Origin: Elainella saxicola E1
Lineage (GTDB): Bacteria > Cyanobacteriota > Cyanobacteriia > Elainellales > Elainellaceae
Direction: 5' to 3'
Assembly (NCBI GenBank): GCA_002796835.1
Contig: LUGL01000037.1
Span: 26,611-79,337 of the forward strand
DNA: 52,727 nucleotides
Positions 36,845-45,601 of this stretch are shown piece by piece (position 1 is the first letter of the stretch; each line of letters begins with the position of its first letter). The notes under the pieces were generated by a model. The model saw only the letters and a program-made list of their open reading frames with translations, made no database searches and had not been told where the DNA came from. The translations under genes and the position numbers were made by a program.

Positions 36845-37753
36845 TTGAACAAGAAACCCTTCTTATCTGGATCAGCACTCTCTGTTCAAACCATTATTCT
36901 GGCAGCCGTCGGTTGGGCTGTACTTGCGCTTCTATTTTTCCTGACATTTAGCGTTTCTGCACCAGGCACAGAGCGCCCGGAATGGTATCAAAAAATTACT
37001 TATATTCTTGAAAACATGGCATTCCTGGGAGCAGGCTTCCTCTGTTTTCGGAACTGGCGTAGTAGCCAAATTGTGAGTGGCGGAACTGTATGGCTGGCGT
37101 TGGGTCTAGGCATGTTCTCCTACTTTATCGGCAACTTGCTATTGGCCTATTGGGAAATTGGTCTTCAACAAGAACCAGATGTATCCCCTGGAGACTTCTT
37201 CTTTATTTTGACTTACTTCTTTTTGGGGTGGGGCATGTTGAGAGCAGTCATTTCCAGAGATCTCAACCTCACTCCAATGCAATGGGTTTCGTTGATTGTA
37301 ATTGCCCTTATTGGGATTGCGATCGCCGTCATTTCAGGCATTTCTCCTCCAGAAGAAGCGGTAGAAGCAGTCACTACACCAGAGACAGTCCCTGTAGAAA
37401 CCGCAATTCCAGCTTGGGCAGCAACACTTGAAGCTCAATTGGCCCCCATCGCTGCTCCTGTCAAATGGCTCTATATTTTTGGGGATGTCATTTTGATCGT
37501 GATGGCATCCATGCTGTTGCTGGCATTCTGGGGCGGGCGTTTCTCGCTGTCTTGGCGCTTTATTGCCCTTGCTGCCTTCTCTTATTACATTTCAGACATC
37601 TGGTTCAACTACGCCACAAATTACATCCCTAATTACCAAACTGGGGCATTACCTGAGGTTTTCTGGATTTTTAGTGGCTGTTTGTTCGCAATTGGTGCTG
37701 CTTTAGAATACGATTTATCGACACGACGACAAAGCCGACGTAAACGTAGCTAA
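36845..37753 (+). CDS. Multi-pass membrane protein, function unknown
   Basis: The 302-residue protein has about seven membrane segments and a 50-residue extramembrane loop (about 160-205) rich in Glu, Pro and Ala. The conserved-looking stretches YWEIGLQQEPDVSPGDFFF and WRFIALAAFSYYISDIWFNY contain acidic residues within membrane-associated regions. The start is TTG with GAGG about ten bases upstream; no ATG lies near in frame. The tail is basic (RRQSRRKRS). I do not recognise a transport or enzyme family, so it stays hypothetical. Confidence 0.72.
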   Translation: MNKKPFLSGSALSVQTIILAAVGWAVLALLFFLTFSVSAPGTERPEWYQKITYILENMAFLGAGFLCFRNWRSSQIVSGGTVWLALGLGMFSYFIGNLLLAYWEIGLQQEPDVSPGDFFFILTYFFLGWGMLRAVISRDLNLTPMQWVSLIVIALIGIAIAVISGISPPEEAVEAVTTPETVPVETAIPAWAATLEAQLAPIAAPVKWLYIFGDVILIVMASMLLLAFWGGRFSLSWRFIALAAFSYYISDIWFNYATNYIPNYQTGALPEVFWIFSGCLFAIGAALEYDLSTRRQSRRKRS

Positions 37754-37869
37754 AGCTGACTCAAAAATTATTGAAAATACTTGGCGGAACCCATCGAAAA
37801 AGACGAAGTCCGCCTGTTGTGCTTGCTACAATTTGAGAGCTGACGACATCGCTGTTAAAAACTTCCGGC

Positions 37870-38889
37870 ATGCCTCCTAAGAAATTGTCTGAATCGGATA
37901 AGCAAGAAATTCTCGATCGCTACTGTCACTCAGATGAGACAACGGTGACGCTATCTTCTCAATATGGCGTAAGTACTAGTACTATTAGCCGCATTTTGAA
38001 GCAAAGTCTCCCGGAAGATGAGTATGAAATGTTGGTGCAGAAAAAACGCTATGGCACTCGATCGCAAGCCGACCAGGAGATGTTGCCCGGTCTTGATGAC
38101 GATCTAGGACTCGATACATTGTCTGCCGACCTGGATGATGGGCTGGAACTGCCTTCTGTCTCCCCCCGCCGTCAACGGAAACGTGCATCCGTTGGCACAA
38201 TTTCTGCTGAGCAATTGGCTGCTTCCGTTGCCCAATTGTCTCAGCTGGAGCTAGCTCCTTCTGTCAGAAAAGATGAGTACCTTGATTCTCCTACCAGCCT
38301 TAAACCCTTAAAGCCAATCCTCAAAGAGACCAAACTCGCAGCTCCTGAAGAAATTGAAGCCTTTGCTGAAGTAGAAGATGAGGAGCTGGAGGATGAAGAG
38401 GAGCTGGAAGATGAGGATCTAGAGGAAGATGAGGACGAACTCGATGACGAAAATCTAGAGGATGAAGATCTGGAGGATGAAGATCTAGAGGATGAAGACC
38501 TGGAAGATGGCTTCGAGGAATCGGATCTATCGATCGGATTTGTTGACTCAATGCAGCTACAGCCCTCTGGCAAGTTACAAATTTTGCCGATCGAGGAAGC
38601 CCCCATCCCCAGGACTTGTTATGTTGTAGTCGATCGTTCTTCCGAGCTCATTACGAGACCTTTGAAGGATTTTGCAGAATTGGGGCAGATCCCGACCGAG
38701 GAAGTGCAAGAGCGTACCCTCCCCATTTTTGACAATCACCGCGTTGCCAAGCGCTTTTTGAGACGAATGCAGCGCATTGTCAAAGTTCCCGATGGCCGAA
38801 TTTTCCAGAAGGTGCGGCCCTATTTGACTGCCAAGGGCATCACACACCTGCTGATTGATGGGCAAGTCTATTCTCTCCATGAACGCTAG
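37870..38889 (+). CDS. HTH protein with a long acidic repeat region
   Basis: The 339-residue protein has an N-terminal helix-turn-helix (about 10-45, LSSQYGVSTSTISRILK), resembling transposase or Xre-type DNA-binding heads. It continues with a basic patch (RRQRKR at about 100), then an acidic stretch from about 160 to 219 made of ED/LED repeats with almost no basic residue, and finally a folded C-terminal part (about 235-339). There is no DDE triad or recombinase signature, so it is not a transposase. A DNA-binding regulator or chromatin-like protein is a reasonable inference. It stands alone with 116 bp upstream. Confidence 0.78.
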   Translation: MPPKKLSESDKQEILDRYCHSDETTVTLSSQYGVSTSTISRILKQSLPEDEYEMLVQKKRYGTRSQADQEMLPGLDDDLGLDTLSADLDDGLELPSVSPRRQRKRASVGTISAEQLAASVAQLSQLELAPSVRKDEYLDSPTSLKPLKPILKETKLAAPEEIEAFAEVEDEELEDEEELEDEDLEEDEDELDDENLEDEDLEDEDLEDEDLEDGFEESDLSIGFVDSMQLQPSGKLQILPIEEAPIPRTCYVVVDRSSELITRPLKDFAELGQIPTEEVQERTLPIFDNHRVAKRFLRRMQRIVKVPDGRIFQKVRPYLTAKGITHLLIDGQVYSLHER

Positions 38890-38906
38890 GCAATTACTTT
38901 TGCAGT

Positions 38907-39119
38907 CTACAAATTTTTAGTGGACTGCAACATGCCCAGCACAAATGTCGTTCCGATCATGCCCAAAGACGCACTGAAGGCCAGCAATAGACCGAGCGGA
39001 ATTTCAACCGTTCGTAATCCTAAAAACTGGAGAGAAACAGGCGTCGCATTTTGAATTGCAATCAACGCGATCGCACTTACCCAAAGTGCCACAACCAACG
39101 AAGTGAAGAAGCGAGTCAT
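38907..39119 (-). CDS. LapA-domain (DUF1049) small membrane protein
   Basis: The 70-residue protein MTRFFTSLVVALWV... has two membrane segments (about 6-24 and 38-62) with the IQNATPVSLQFLGL connector typical of the LapA domain. LapA proteins in enterobacteria participate in lipopolysaccharide assembly regulation; in cyanobacteria the role is undefined. I start at ATG 39119, where the domain begins. TTG 39146, two bases past the upstream lipoprotein stop, would add nine residues. It lies downstream of that lipoprotein gene and is probably co-transcribed. Confidence 0.75.
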   Translation of the reverse strand: MTRFFTSLVVALWVSAIALIAIQNATPVSLQFLGLRTVEIPLGLLLAFSASLGMIGTTFVLGMLQSTKNL

Positions 39120-39148
39120 AAAAACAAAGGCCCAATCATTTCGCAACC

Positions 39149-39874
39149 TTAGTTGCTGGTAGGAACGCAGTCTTCAGTGAGGCACACAACCAAAATTGAT
39201 TCTATTTCGGCCCCCGGTCTAACCTGCTGAGTTTCATTGTAGCCACCGGTAGACGAAGGATAGATTCCAGCAGTTTCAGTGTTTCCATTACCCGTACTGA
39301 AAGAGAGATTGCCCGCGGGCTGTTTAGCAAAACGGGCATATTCTCGTGACTCGTTTTCAGTATTGTAGGATAGCGTTGCCTTGCCATAGGCAGCTTCTGC
39401 ATCCTCAATGGACGTTCCTGGACCCACCTGCTCTGCAGTTTGAAAAGCAGGATTATTCGTCAACAAACCTTGGATCACATCGTTATCTGTGAAAGATTGA
39501 CCTGCCAGATAAAGAATATAAAACTGGACTTCCCCATTTTTCCTAACAGCGATCGCGTCAAAATCCACAATAAACGGAGCTTGAACCGTATATTCAACCT
39601 GGCTGCCAAGCCGTTGTTTCAGGGCTGAAAAGGTCATTCCCAACTGAGCAGAACCAATCCCTTTGGGTGAGATGAGCTGGTTTTCTGCTTCAGGGGCATC
39701 GGCAACCGGTGTCTGAGTAGATGGAGGACTGGGAGAAGCCGAATGGGGGCTGGCACTCACGCTGGCAGAGGGTGAGAGAACTGGTGCTTCAGTCTCTTGT
39801 GGAGCACGATTACAAGCTGGAAGCAGCAAAATCAGGCCCAACAGCATCAAGTGAGTTTTTATTGAAACAGCCAT
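39149..39874 (-). CDS. Putative lipoprotein of unknown function
   Basis: The 241-residue protein has a signal peptide ending LLLPAC, a lipobox with C21 as the likely acylated residue. A Ser/Pro/Ala-rich linker (about 25-65) follows, then a domain from about 70 containing SAQLGMTFSALKQRLG and ISPKGIG-like motifs. The ending VCLTEDCVPTSN has two cysteines that might pair. The family is seen in cyanobacteria but I cannot assign a reaction. It precedes the LapA gene by two to 29 bases depending on that gene's start. Confidence 0.75.
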   Translation of the reverse strand: MAVSIKTHLMLLGLILLLPACNRAPQETEAPVLSPSASVSASPHSASPSPPSTQTPVADAPEAENQLISPKGIGSAQLGMTFSALKQRLGSQVEYTVQAPFIVDFDAIAVRKNGEVQFYILYLAGQSFTDNDVIQGLLTNNPAFQTAEQVGPGTSIEDAEAAYGKATLSYNTENESREYARFAKQPAGNLSFSTGNGNTETAGIYPSSTGGYNETQQVRPGAEIESILVVCLTEDCVPTSN

Positions 39875-40027
39875 GAAATTCTATCTCAAAACAAGTTTGA
39901 CAACCCTTCCAAGGCGGAAGAGTTGCCATCCCTAACTTAACGGTTATTGGGGTTGACCTGCCACCTTTCCTGCTTCAGGAATATAGCGGTAGCTCAATAG
40001 CAGTAACACAGTGAAGCACAGGGGCCA

Positions 40028-40336
40028 TCAGCAATAAAGATGAATATCTTCTCCACATTGATCCACAAGATAGCAAAGGGCTCGAAACCGCAGAGTAACG
40101 AACTGCTCATATAGAGGGTTGAGCTTGCATAACGGTGGAATATGAGCGATGGTGACTCCCAAAACTTTGATATCTCGTTCGAATGGACACTGAGCGGGGA
40201 TCAATTTGGCAATTCGATGGGCTGTTTTAGCATTTCGTACTTCAAATTGGTCTAACCAATGGCGAACTGGTCGGAGGAGATCAATGCGCGTGTCTGGTGT
40301 AGCGGATGGTGAGCGTAGCGTCGATGAGGTGTTCAT
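40028..40336 (-). CDS. Mo-dependent nitrogenase C-terminal-type protein
   Basis: The 102-residue protein matches the Mo-nitro_C domain: LLRPVRHWLDQFEV, KLIPAQCPFERDI, IPPLCKLNPLYEQ and LRFRALCYLVDQCGEDI. Despite the name these standalone proteins are not nitrogenase subunits; their role is unknown and they are common in cyanobacteria that do not all fix nitrogen. Start at ATG 40336 is chosen for the GAAGGTG upstream; the open frame runs 24 codons further to 40408. Several conserved cysteines could bind a metal. Confidence 0.87.
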   Translation of the reverse strand: MNTSSTLRSPSATPDTRIDLLRPVRHWLDQFEVRNAKTAHRIAKLIPAQCPFERDIKVLGVTIAHIPPLCKLNPLYEQFVTLRFRALCYLVDQCGEDIHLYC

Positions 40337-40965
40337 AATTTCACCTTCAAAATGTTCACAGCAGGCAATTCCATAACTGGAATCAAGCACCTGTGTTGCC
40401 TCTAGCATAGACAGGGGATCAAGGTGGGTCGTTAAAGGAAGTGAAAAACCCGCTTAACCTTTCCTAAAATTCCAATGAAGCTTTGGCAATTTGGAGAGTA
40501 ATTTTGCCAATCTTCAAGTGGTTTGAAATTGCCCTCGCTAGTATACCCCCATGACAGAGGTACTAACGATCTAATTCGAGCCTGTAGCTTCTTTGAACCT
40601 TTCGTTCACTCAAAATCCTGTCATAACTATTCGATCAGGCGCTTCACCCAGATGTTTCACCCAAATGGATGAAGAAAAGTGACAAGCATGCATTGCAACG
40701 GTAAGGGGATAGATAGACTACCGGGCAAGTCTGTTCAAGCAGAGTATTCGTTTCTCGAAAAATACTCTTTCAAAAAGGAAAATCTTTTCTCAATTATTTC
40801 TTGCGAAATTTCGGCAACCGCTATATATAATGTACGGCTAAAATATCTCTGCTGGTTTGACCCTACATTTAGCCGAGACAAGAGTTCGATCGACGCAAAG
40901 TTGATCTACGCTTAAATCTTAGCTTCACGATCCCGTTTTTCCCTGCTTAGGGCTATGAGGACTGC
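40337..40965. other. Intergenic region with a candidate promoter
   Basis: No gene is supported; the plus-strand frame at 40679-40915 has unlikely composition and no ribosome-binding site. At 40801-40831 TTGCGA and TATAAT, 19 bp apart, could form a sigma-70-type promoter for the deacetylase-like gene, 135 bp downstream. Confidence 0.4.
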
Positions 40966-42333
40966 ATGGCTTACTCTAACTCGTTATATCAACCTTCACT
41001 TCTAGAGCTAGCGCAAGAAGGCAACTGCCGCGCTCTAACCTACTGGATGAATAGTTTTCTGGGTCCAGAAGGGGTAGAAGTGCAAGTGCAGCCTGCACCT
41101 GATCAATTTTTGAAAGTGGTGGTCTATTTCCGCCGACCCCAGCGACGGGAAGCCTGCTTGCAACTGCGCGATCGCCTCGTCCGAACCATTTGCTATCGCC
41201 TCTGGACGCTTAATTCTCGATCGATTCGAGGCGTCCGCATTGTGGCTTACTTGCTAGGAGATGCCAAAGTTTTATGGCACACCACCGTCCGGATTAATTC
41301 ACCCGCTACGCTGAAGCTTCGGCAAGCAGAGACACTCAGCCTCCGGCAGATGCAGGCAGCCCATCAGTTTAGATTTCGGGTGTTGCGATCGCTGTTCATG
41401 AGTGGCATCACGCTAGCGGGCTTCTTTGCAGGCTATTGGCTGTTTTACCTGCAAGTTGGCCGGCTGTTGGCCAAGGGAAAACCCGCAGAAGCACCTGGTT
41501 TAGCGAATCAACCTGAGACACTGGTGGAAACGGATGCTGCATCTACTGCCTCTCCATCTCAGAGAAGCGAAAAAGATCCAGTTTCAGTACCAAAGGCGCT
41601 TCAAGGCCAGGTGGTGTCTCAAGTTGAGGTGCCTAACACTGAGAAAGTGATTGCGCTGACTTTCGATGATGGTCCCAATTCGGCAGTCACAGCCCAAGTG
41701 CTGGAGGTGTTGAAGCAATACAACGCGAAGGCCACTTTCTTTATGTCAGGTTTGAATGTCCAGCAAAATCCAGATTTAGCTAAGCAAGTCGCGGCTGAAG
41801 GTCATGCGATCGGCAATCGTGGCTGGAGTCGTGGACTGGGAACAGGGGATGCTGCTGATCCCAAGCGGGAAGTTGATGAAACCAGCAAGCTGATCCAGGA
41901 AACAACCGGAGTGAAGCCAGAACTTTTTCGGCCTGCGGACGGCCAACTTGACAATGCGGTCGTGTCGCATGCTAAAGACGAGCAGTATACGGTAACGCTC
42001 TGGTCTGTTGATGCCCAAGATAAACTCGTAGCAGCACCCATCCTGCTGGATAACGTGTTGCGCAATGCCCAGCCGGGTCGGATTGTGCTCTTACATGACA
42101 GCTTAGGGTTAAATAACCAGACTGCCACCCTACAGGCCTTACCTCAGCTGATTACGGCTTTGCAGCAGCAAGGATATCGCTTTGTGACAGTGCCTCAACT
42201 CCTGGCATTGCAGCAGTCTACTCGACAAAAAGATACCAGATTGCCGTTGCGAAAACCTGCGATCGCCATTGCTCCAGAAGAAGTATCTGCCTTGAATCCG
42301 ACTCAGGAAGGCCAGGTGCATCTCACTCCCTAA
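40966..42333 (+). CDS. Polysaccharide deacetylase homologue with altered zinc site
   Basis: The 455-residue protein has an N-terminal cyanobacterial domain (about 1-115), a membrane segment (about 142-162), a linker and a NodB-homology domain (about 220-415). Motif 1 is TFDDGP with D234-D235. Motif 2, normally HxxxH, reads NRGWSR with R285 and R289 in place of both histidines; motif 3 reads RPADGQ; motif 5, VLLHD with H377, is intact. Active deacetylases (chitin, peptidoglycan) need the motif-2 histidines for zinc, so this may be a non-catalytic or altered enzyme acting in the periplasm. Normal length otherwise. Confidence 0.85.
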   Translation: MAYSNSLYQPSLLELAQEGNCRALTYWMNSFLGPEGVEVQVQPAPDQFLKVVVYFRRPQRREACLQLRDRLVRTICYRLWTLNSRSIRGVRIVAYLLGDAKVLWHTTVRINSPATLKLRQAETLSLRQMQAAHQFRFRVLRSLFMSGITLAGFFAGYWLFYLQVGRLLAKGKPAEAPGLANQPETLVETDAASTASPSQRSEKDPVSVPKALQGQVVSQVEVPNTEKVIALTFDDGPNSAVTAQVLEVLKQYNAKATFFMSGLNVQQNPDLAKQVAAEGHAIGNRGWSRGLGTGDAADPKREVDETSKLIQETTGVKPELFRPADGQLDNAVVSHAKDEQYTVTLWSVDAQDKLVAAPILLDNVLRNAQPGRIVLLHDSLGLNNQTATLQALPQLITALQQQGYRFVTVPQLLALQQSTRQKDTRLPLRKPAIAIAPEEVSALNPTQEGQVHLTP

Positions 42334-42350
42334 TTCTGACTAAGTGCTAC

Positions 42351-43946
42351 CTAATTGCCGCTGCCCAGGATAAATAGACCAATCATCGTCACGCTGTTCC
42401 AGAGGCTATGCAGCAGCATGGAGGCGAGGAGTCCGCGCGATCGAGTATAGACAAAACCCAGAACGATCCCCAGGGTGGTCAACGGCAAAACTTCAGACAG
42501 GCTGAGGTGGGCTAAGGCAAAAATCAAGCTGCTGAGACCGATCGCCCCCCAAACCGGGAAATAGCGCGTTAGAGAAGGCAGGAGAAACCCACGAAACAGA
42601 ATTTCTTCAAACACGGGTGCAGCAATTGCCGCCGTTAGGAAGAAAATTAGCAATGCGACGGGATCACCCTCTTCCAGCACAATTTGCAGCAGTGGATTGC
42701 TGCCTCCCTGCCCCTGCCAAAATTGTTGATTCACCAATGACACCGCAAACATCAGCGGCAAGGCAACAAAATATCCACCCAATCCCCACAACAACCAATT
42801 GCGTTTTCCTGCCAATCGGAACCAATCTTCAGGTAAAGGGGCAAAGGGTTTGACAGATCGATAGAGCACAAACAGCCCGGTTCCAGCCATCAGCAGATAG
42901 TAAGCCAGCGTATAAAAGGCTTTGGTGCGGCCTCCACTAAGGCTAGCGATCGACACCGTAATGCCCGATTGGTTCAATATCTGCTTACCCAGGCCCAACA
43001 AACCAGGGATCGCGATCTGTCCGGCAAAGAAAAAGCCGACAATTAGCACCCAGGCGATCGTCTCTCCAGTCCAGGGTACTTGCCAGCCTAAGGTTGGAGG
43101 CGGCGTTTGAGCAGCCTGAGTAAATTGGCGAATACTCAAAATCACAATGAGCAGCACCCCAATCACAGCACCCACTGCCGGAACCGTACTGACTAGGGCT
43201 AATTTCACCAGCGTTTGCCGCGCCATCTCTTGTTCTTCGGCTTGCAGCATATCCAGACTGTCCGTTCGCTGCTGGAGTTGATAGAGGCGGGACAGACCGA
43301 CATAGCGGAACCATCCATCTAAGTTTTGCTGAAATTGAGCTTCGGTATTCGGCAAAAGCTGCGGTGGATTACTCCAGAGCTTGGTCAGCGTATTCGCAAG
43401 TTCGTTCGATCGATCAGAGCTGCCCAAATTTGAACGTTGCGCCAGAGAGGACCATGTTTGGAGAGCAGCTTCAGAATTTTTCTGCTGGGCCAGCAATAGA
43501 CCAATTCGCAAATCAAGCTGATTGATCAAAATTTGCTGCTTCTGCAAATCTGTCAGCACCTTAGCAGTTTGGTTCTCAGGCGTGATGGGAGCAGTCGGCA
43601 CCGCAACCGGATCTTCATCAGTTGGTGTGGAAGCAGTCGGGCGATCCTGGCTTTGAAATTTTTTCAGATTCGTTTCTGCCGATCTTCGCACTTCTTGATA
43701 TTGTTCAAGGGCTGTTTTGAGGGGATCATCGCCCAACACCGTTTTACGAGCCGCTAATAAGCTGGCATCTTCAGGATCGGTAGCACTCAACTCATTGACA
43801 TGCAGCAACAGATCGGTCTGATAGAGCTGAAGGCGATCGGTAATTTGTGGCTCAGTTAAGCTGCTCCAGAGGGAGAGTCCCAATAATGGAATCACCACCA
43901 ATGCGGCAGCAATCAAAAGTAAACGCTTCAGTGAGTTGCCTATCAT
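42351..43946 (-). CDS. CPBP-family intramembrane metalloprotease
   Basis: The 531-residue membrane protein has a single N-terminal segment, a roughly 180-residue extracytoplasmic helical region, and several C-terminal membrane segments holding the CPBP (Rce1-like) motifs EEILFRG with E447-E448 and R452, H480 in ALAHLSL and H513 in LLHSLWNS. These four residues are the catalytic and metal set of the family. CPBP proteins cleave membrane substrates or protect against bacteriocins; the long N-terminal region is unusual for short bacterial members but common in cyanobacterial ones. The target is unknown. Confidence 0.86.
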   Translation of the reverse strand: MIGNSLKRLLLIAAALVVIPLLGLSLWSSLTEPQITDRLQLYQTDLLLHVNELSATDPEDASLLAARKTVLGDDPLKTALEQYQEVRRSAETNLKKFQSQDRPTASTPTDEDPVAVPTAPITPENQTAKVLTDLQKQQILINQLDLRIGLLLAQQKNSEAALQTWSSLAQRSNLGSSDRSNELANTLTKLWSNPPQLLPNTEAQFQQNLDGWFRYVGLSRLYQLQQRTDSLDMLQAEEQEMARQTLVKLALVSTVPAVGAVIGVLLIVILSIRQFTQAAQTPPPTLGWQVPWTGETIAWVLIVGFFFAGQIAIPGLLGLGKQILNQSGITVSIASLSGGRTKAFYTLAYYLLMAGTGLFVLYRSVKPFAPLPEDWFRLAGKRNWLLWGLGGYFVALPLMFAVSLVNQQFWQGQGGSNPLLQIVLEEGDPVALLIFFLTAAIAAPVFEEILFRGFLLPSLTRYFPVWGAIGLSSLIFALAHLSLSEVLPLTTLGIVLGFVYTRSRGLLASMLLHSLWNSVTMIGLFILGSGN

Positions 43947-44119
43947 CCCGTTTCTAACTTCGCTAAATCAGTTGGTTTTGGTGGAAATGCAGAGATTACC
44001 CCTCGTCTAGTTTCGCATCAACTCAGAAGCTCTTCATGCAATTCTGACCTGCCGCTACTCCCCCAAAAGAGGTAAAATTTTGTTGATTTTTAATTCCTGC
44101 TGTAACGGAGGACAAAGCC

Positions 44120-45484
44120 CTGGCTACTCGCGTCATTCTGGTTCGTCACGGAGAAAGTACGTTTAACGTTGAGCGAAGAGTGCAAGGTCACTGCGATCTG
44201 TCTCAGTTGACTGAAGCTGGTCGTGTAGGAGCCCAACAAGTCGGCGTTGCACTACAGGAATTATCTTTTGCAGCTGCTTATAGCAGTCCATTGCAGCGGG
44301 CCAAAGAGACGGCAGAGATTATCCTGGCCAATTTGAGTCCCAATGGCAACCAGCCGCCGTCGCTACACCTTAGCGATGACCTGAAAGAAATTAACCTTGT
44401 GGAGTGGGAAGGGCTAGCCTTCGACGAAGTGCAGCAAAAATTTCCTGAAGGCTATCGCTGCTGGTATGAGAACCCACATGAGTTGAAAATGCAGCTCAAC
44501 ACCCCCAAGGGACCGCAAGAATTTTATCCAGTGCCAGCGCTTTATGAGCAGGCTCGCCAGTTCTGGCAAACTGTATTACCCCAACATGCCGGTGAAACTA
44601 TTTTGGTCGTGGCCCATAGCGGTATCAACCGTTGTTTAATCAATACGGCGATCGGTCTAGGCCCAACGCATTACCAGTCTTTCCATCAATCCAACTGCGG
44701 CATCTCGGTGCTGAATTTTGCAGGCGGGTTGGGCGATCGGGTACAACTAGAGTCGATTAACCTCACTGCCCATTTAGGCGAGCCTTTACCCAAACGTCGT
44801 AAAGGTCAGAAGGGACCGCGCTTCTTGCTGGTACGGCATGGCGAGACCGAATGGAATCGGCAGGGTCGCTTCCAGGGGCAAATTGATGTGCCCCTAAACG
44901 AGCGAGGACGGGTGCAGGCAGGTCAGGCTGCTACTTTTCTGAAGGAAGTGGGGATCGATCGAGCCGTCAGCAGCCCGATGTTGCGCCCCAAAGAAACTGC
45001 CGAGCTCATTCTGCAACCTCACCCCGGCGTTGAGCTCCAGCTCAATTCTCTGCTCTGTGAAATCAGCCATGGCCTATGGGAAGGCAAATTTGAAGCGGAA
45101 ATTGAGGAAGCCTATCCCGGTGATTTGCAGCAGTGGCAACGGGCTCCTGAAACCGTGCAAATGCCAGAAGGGGAAAACCTCCAGCAAGTGTGGCAACGGG
45201 CTAAAGAAGCCTGGCAGCAAATTTTGGCAGCGACCCATGAATCGGTGGACGATCATCCCGTTACAACCTTGGTCGTGGCCCATGATGCAGTGAATAAAGC
45301 GCTGCTCTGTAGTTTGGTGGAACAAGGGCCAGAAGGGTTTTGGACCTTTAAGCAAGGAAATGGATCGGTCACGGTGATTGACTATCCAAACGGGATTGCA
45401 GGACGGCCTCTGATTCAGGCGATGAATATTACCAGCTACCTCAGCAGTGGGGTACTGGATAAAACGGCAGCCGGAGCCTTGTAA
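44120..45484 (+). CDS. Two-domain histidine phosphatase (phosphoglycerate mutase family), CTG start
   Basis: The 454-residue protein holds two phosphoglycerate-mutase-like domains. The first has RHGES with H10 and VAHSGINR with H166; the second has RHGETEW with H240 and VVAHDAVNK. Each has the phosphohistidine and second His, so both could be active on small phosphate esters. No ATG, GTG or TTG fits the N-terminus: sequence similarity (ATRVILVRHGEST) begins after CTG 44120, which has GGAGG at 44107-44111, eight bases upstream. A GTG at 44180 would delete the catalytic H10. I therefore infer CTG initiation. Confidence 0.88.
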   Translation: MATRVILVRHGESTFNVERRVQGHCDLSQLTEAGRVGAQQVGVALQELSFAAAYSSPLQRAKETAEIILANLSPNGNQPPSLHLSDDLKEINLVEWEGLAFDEVQQKFPEGYRCWYENPHELKMQLNTPKGPQEFYPVPALYEQARQFWQTVLPQHAGETILVVAHSGINRCLINTAIGLGPTHYQSFHQSNCGISVLNFAGGLGDRVQLESINLTAHLGEPLPKRRKGQKGPRFLLVRHGETEWNRQGRFQGQIDVPLNERGRVQAGQAATFLKEVGIDRAVSSPMLRPKETAELILQPHPGVELQLNSLLCEISHGLWEGKFEAEIEEAYPGDLQQWQRAPETVQMPEGENLQQVWQRAKEAWQQILAATHESVDDHPVTTLVVAHDAVNKALLCSLVEQGPEGFWTFKQGNGSVTVIDYPNGIAGRPLIQAMNITSYLSSGVLDKTAAGAL

Positions 45485-45601
45485 TTGAGTTGGCAAATTA
45501 GCGGCTTACTTTCCAAGCATGAACTACGGTGCATGAAAGACAATAAAATCTGGGATGGCGAACTGCTTGCCTGACCGCGACTCTTTCATGTTCCTGCTGC
45601 C

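Noticed and set aside
38241-38606. Ser-rich minus-strand frame opposite the acidic repeat
   Set aside because: It is the mirror of GAR-type Glu/Asp codons in the plus-strand gene and has no independent signals.
37870-38889. Possible transposase because of the N-terminal helix-turn-helix
   Set aside because: No DDE catalytic residues, no terminal inverted repeats and a long acidic region; not a mobile element.
40679-40915. 78-codon plus-strand frame upstream of the deacetylase-like gene
   Set aside because: It spans a candidate promoter (TATAAT at 40826-40831) and has an unlikely composition.
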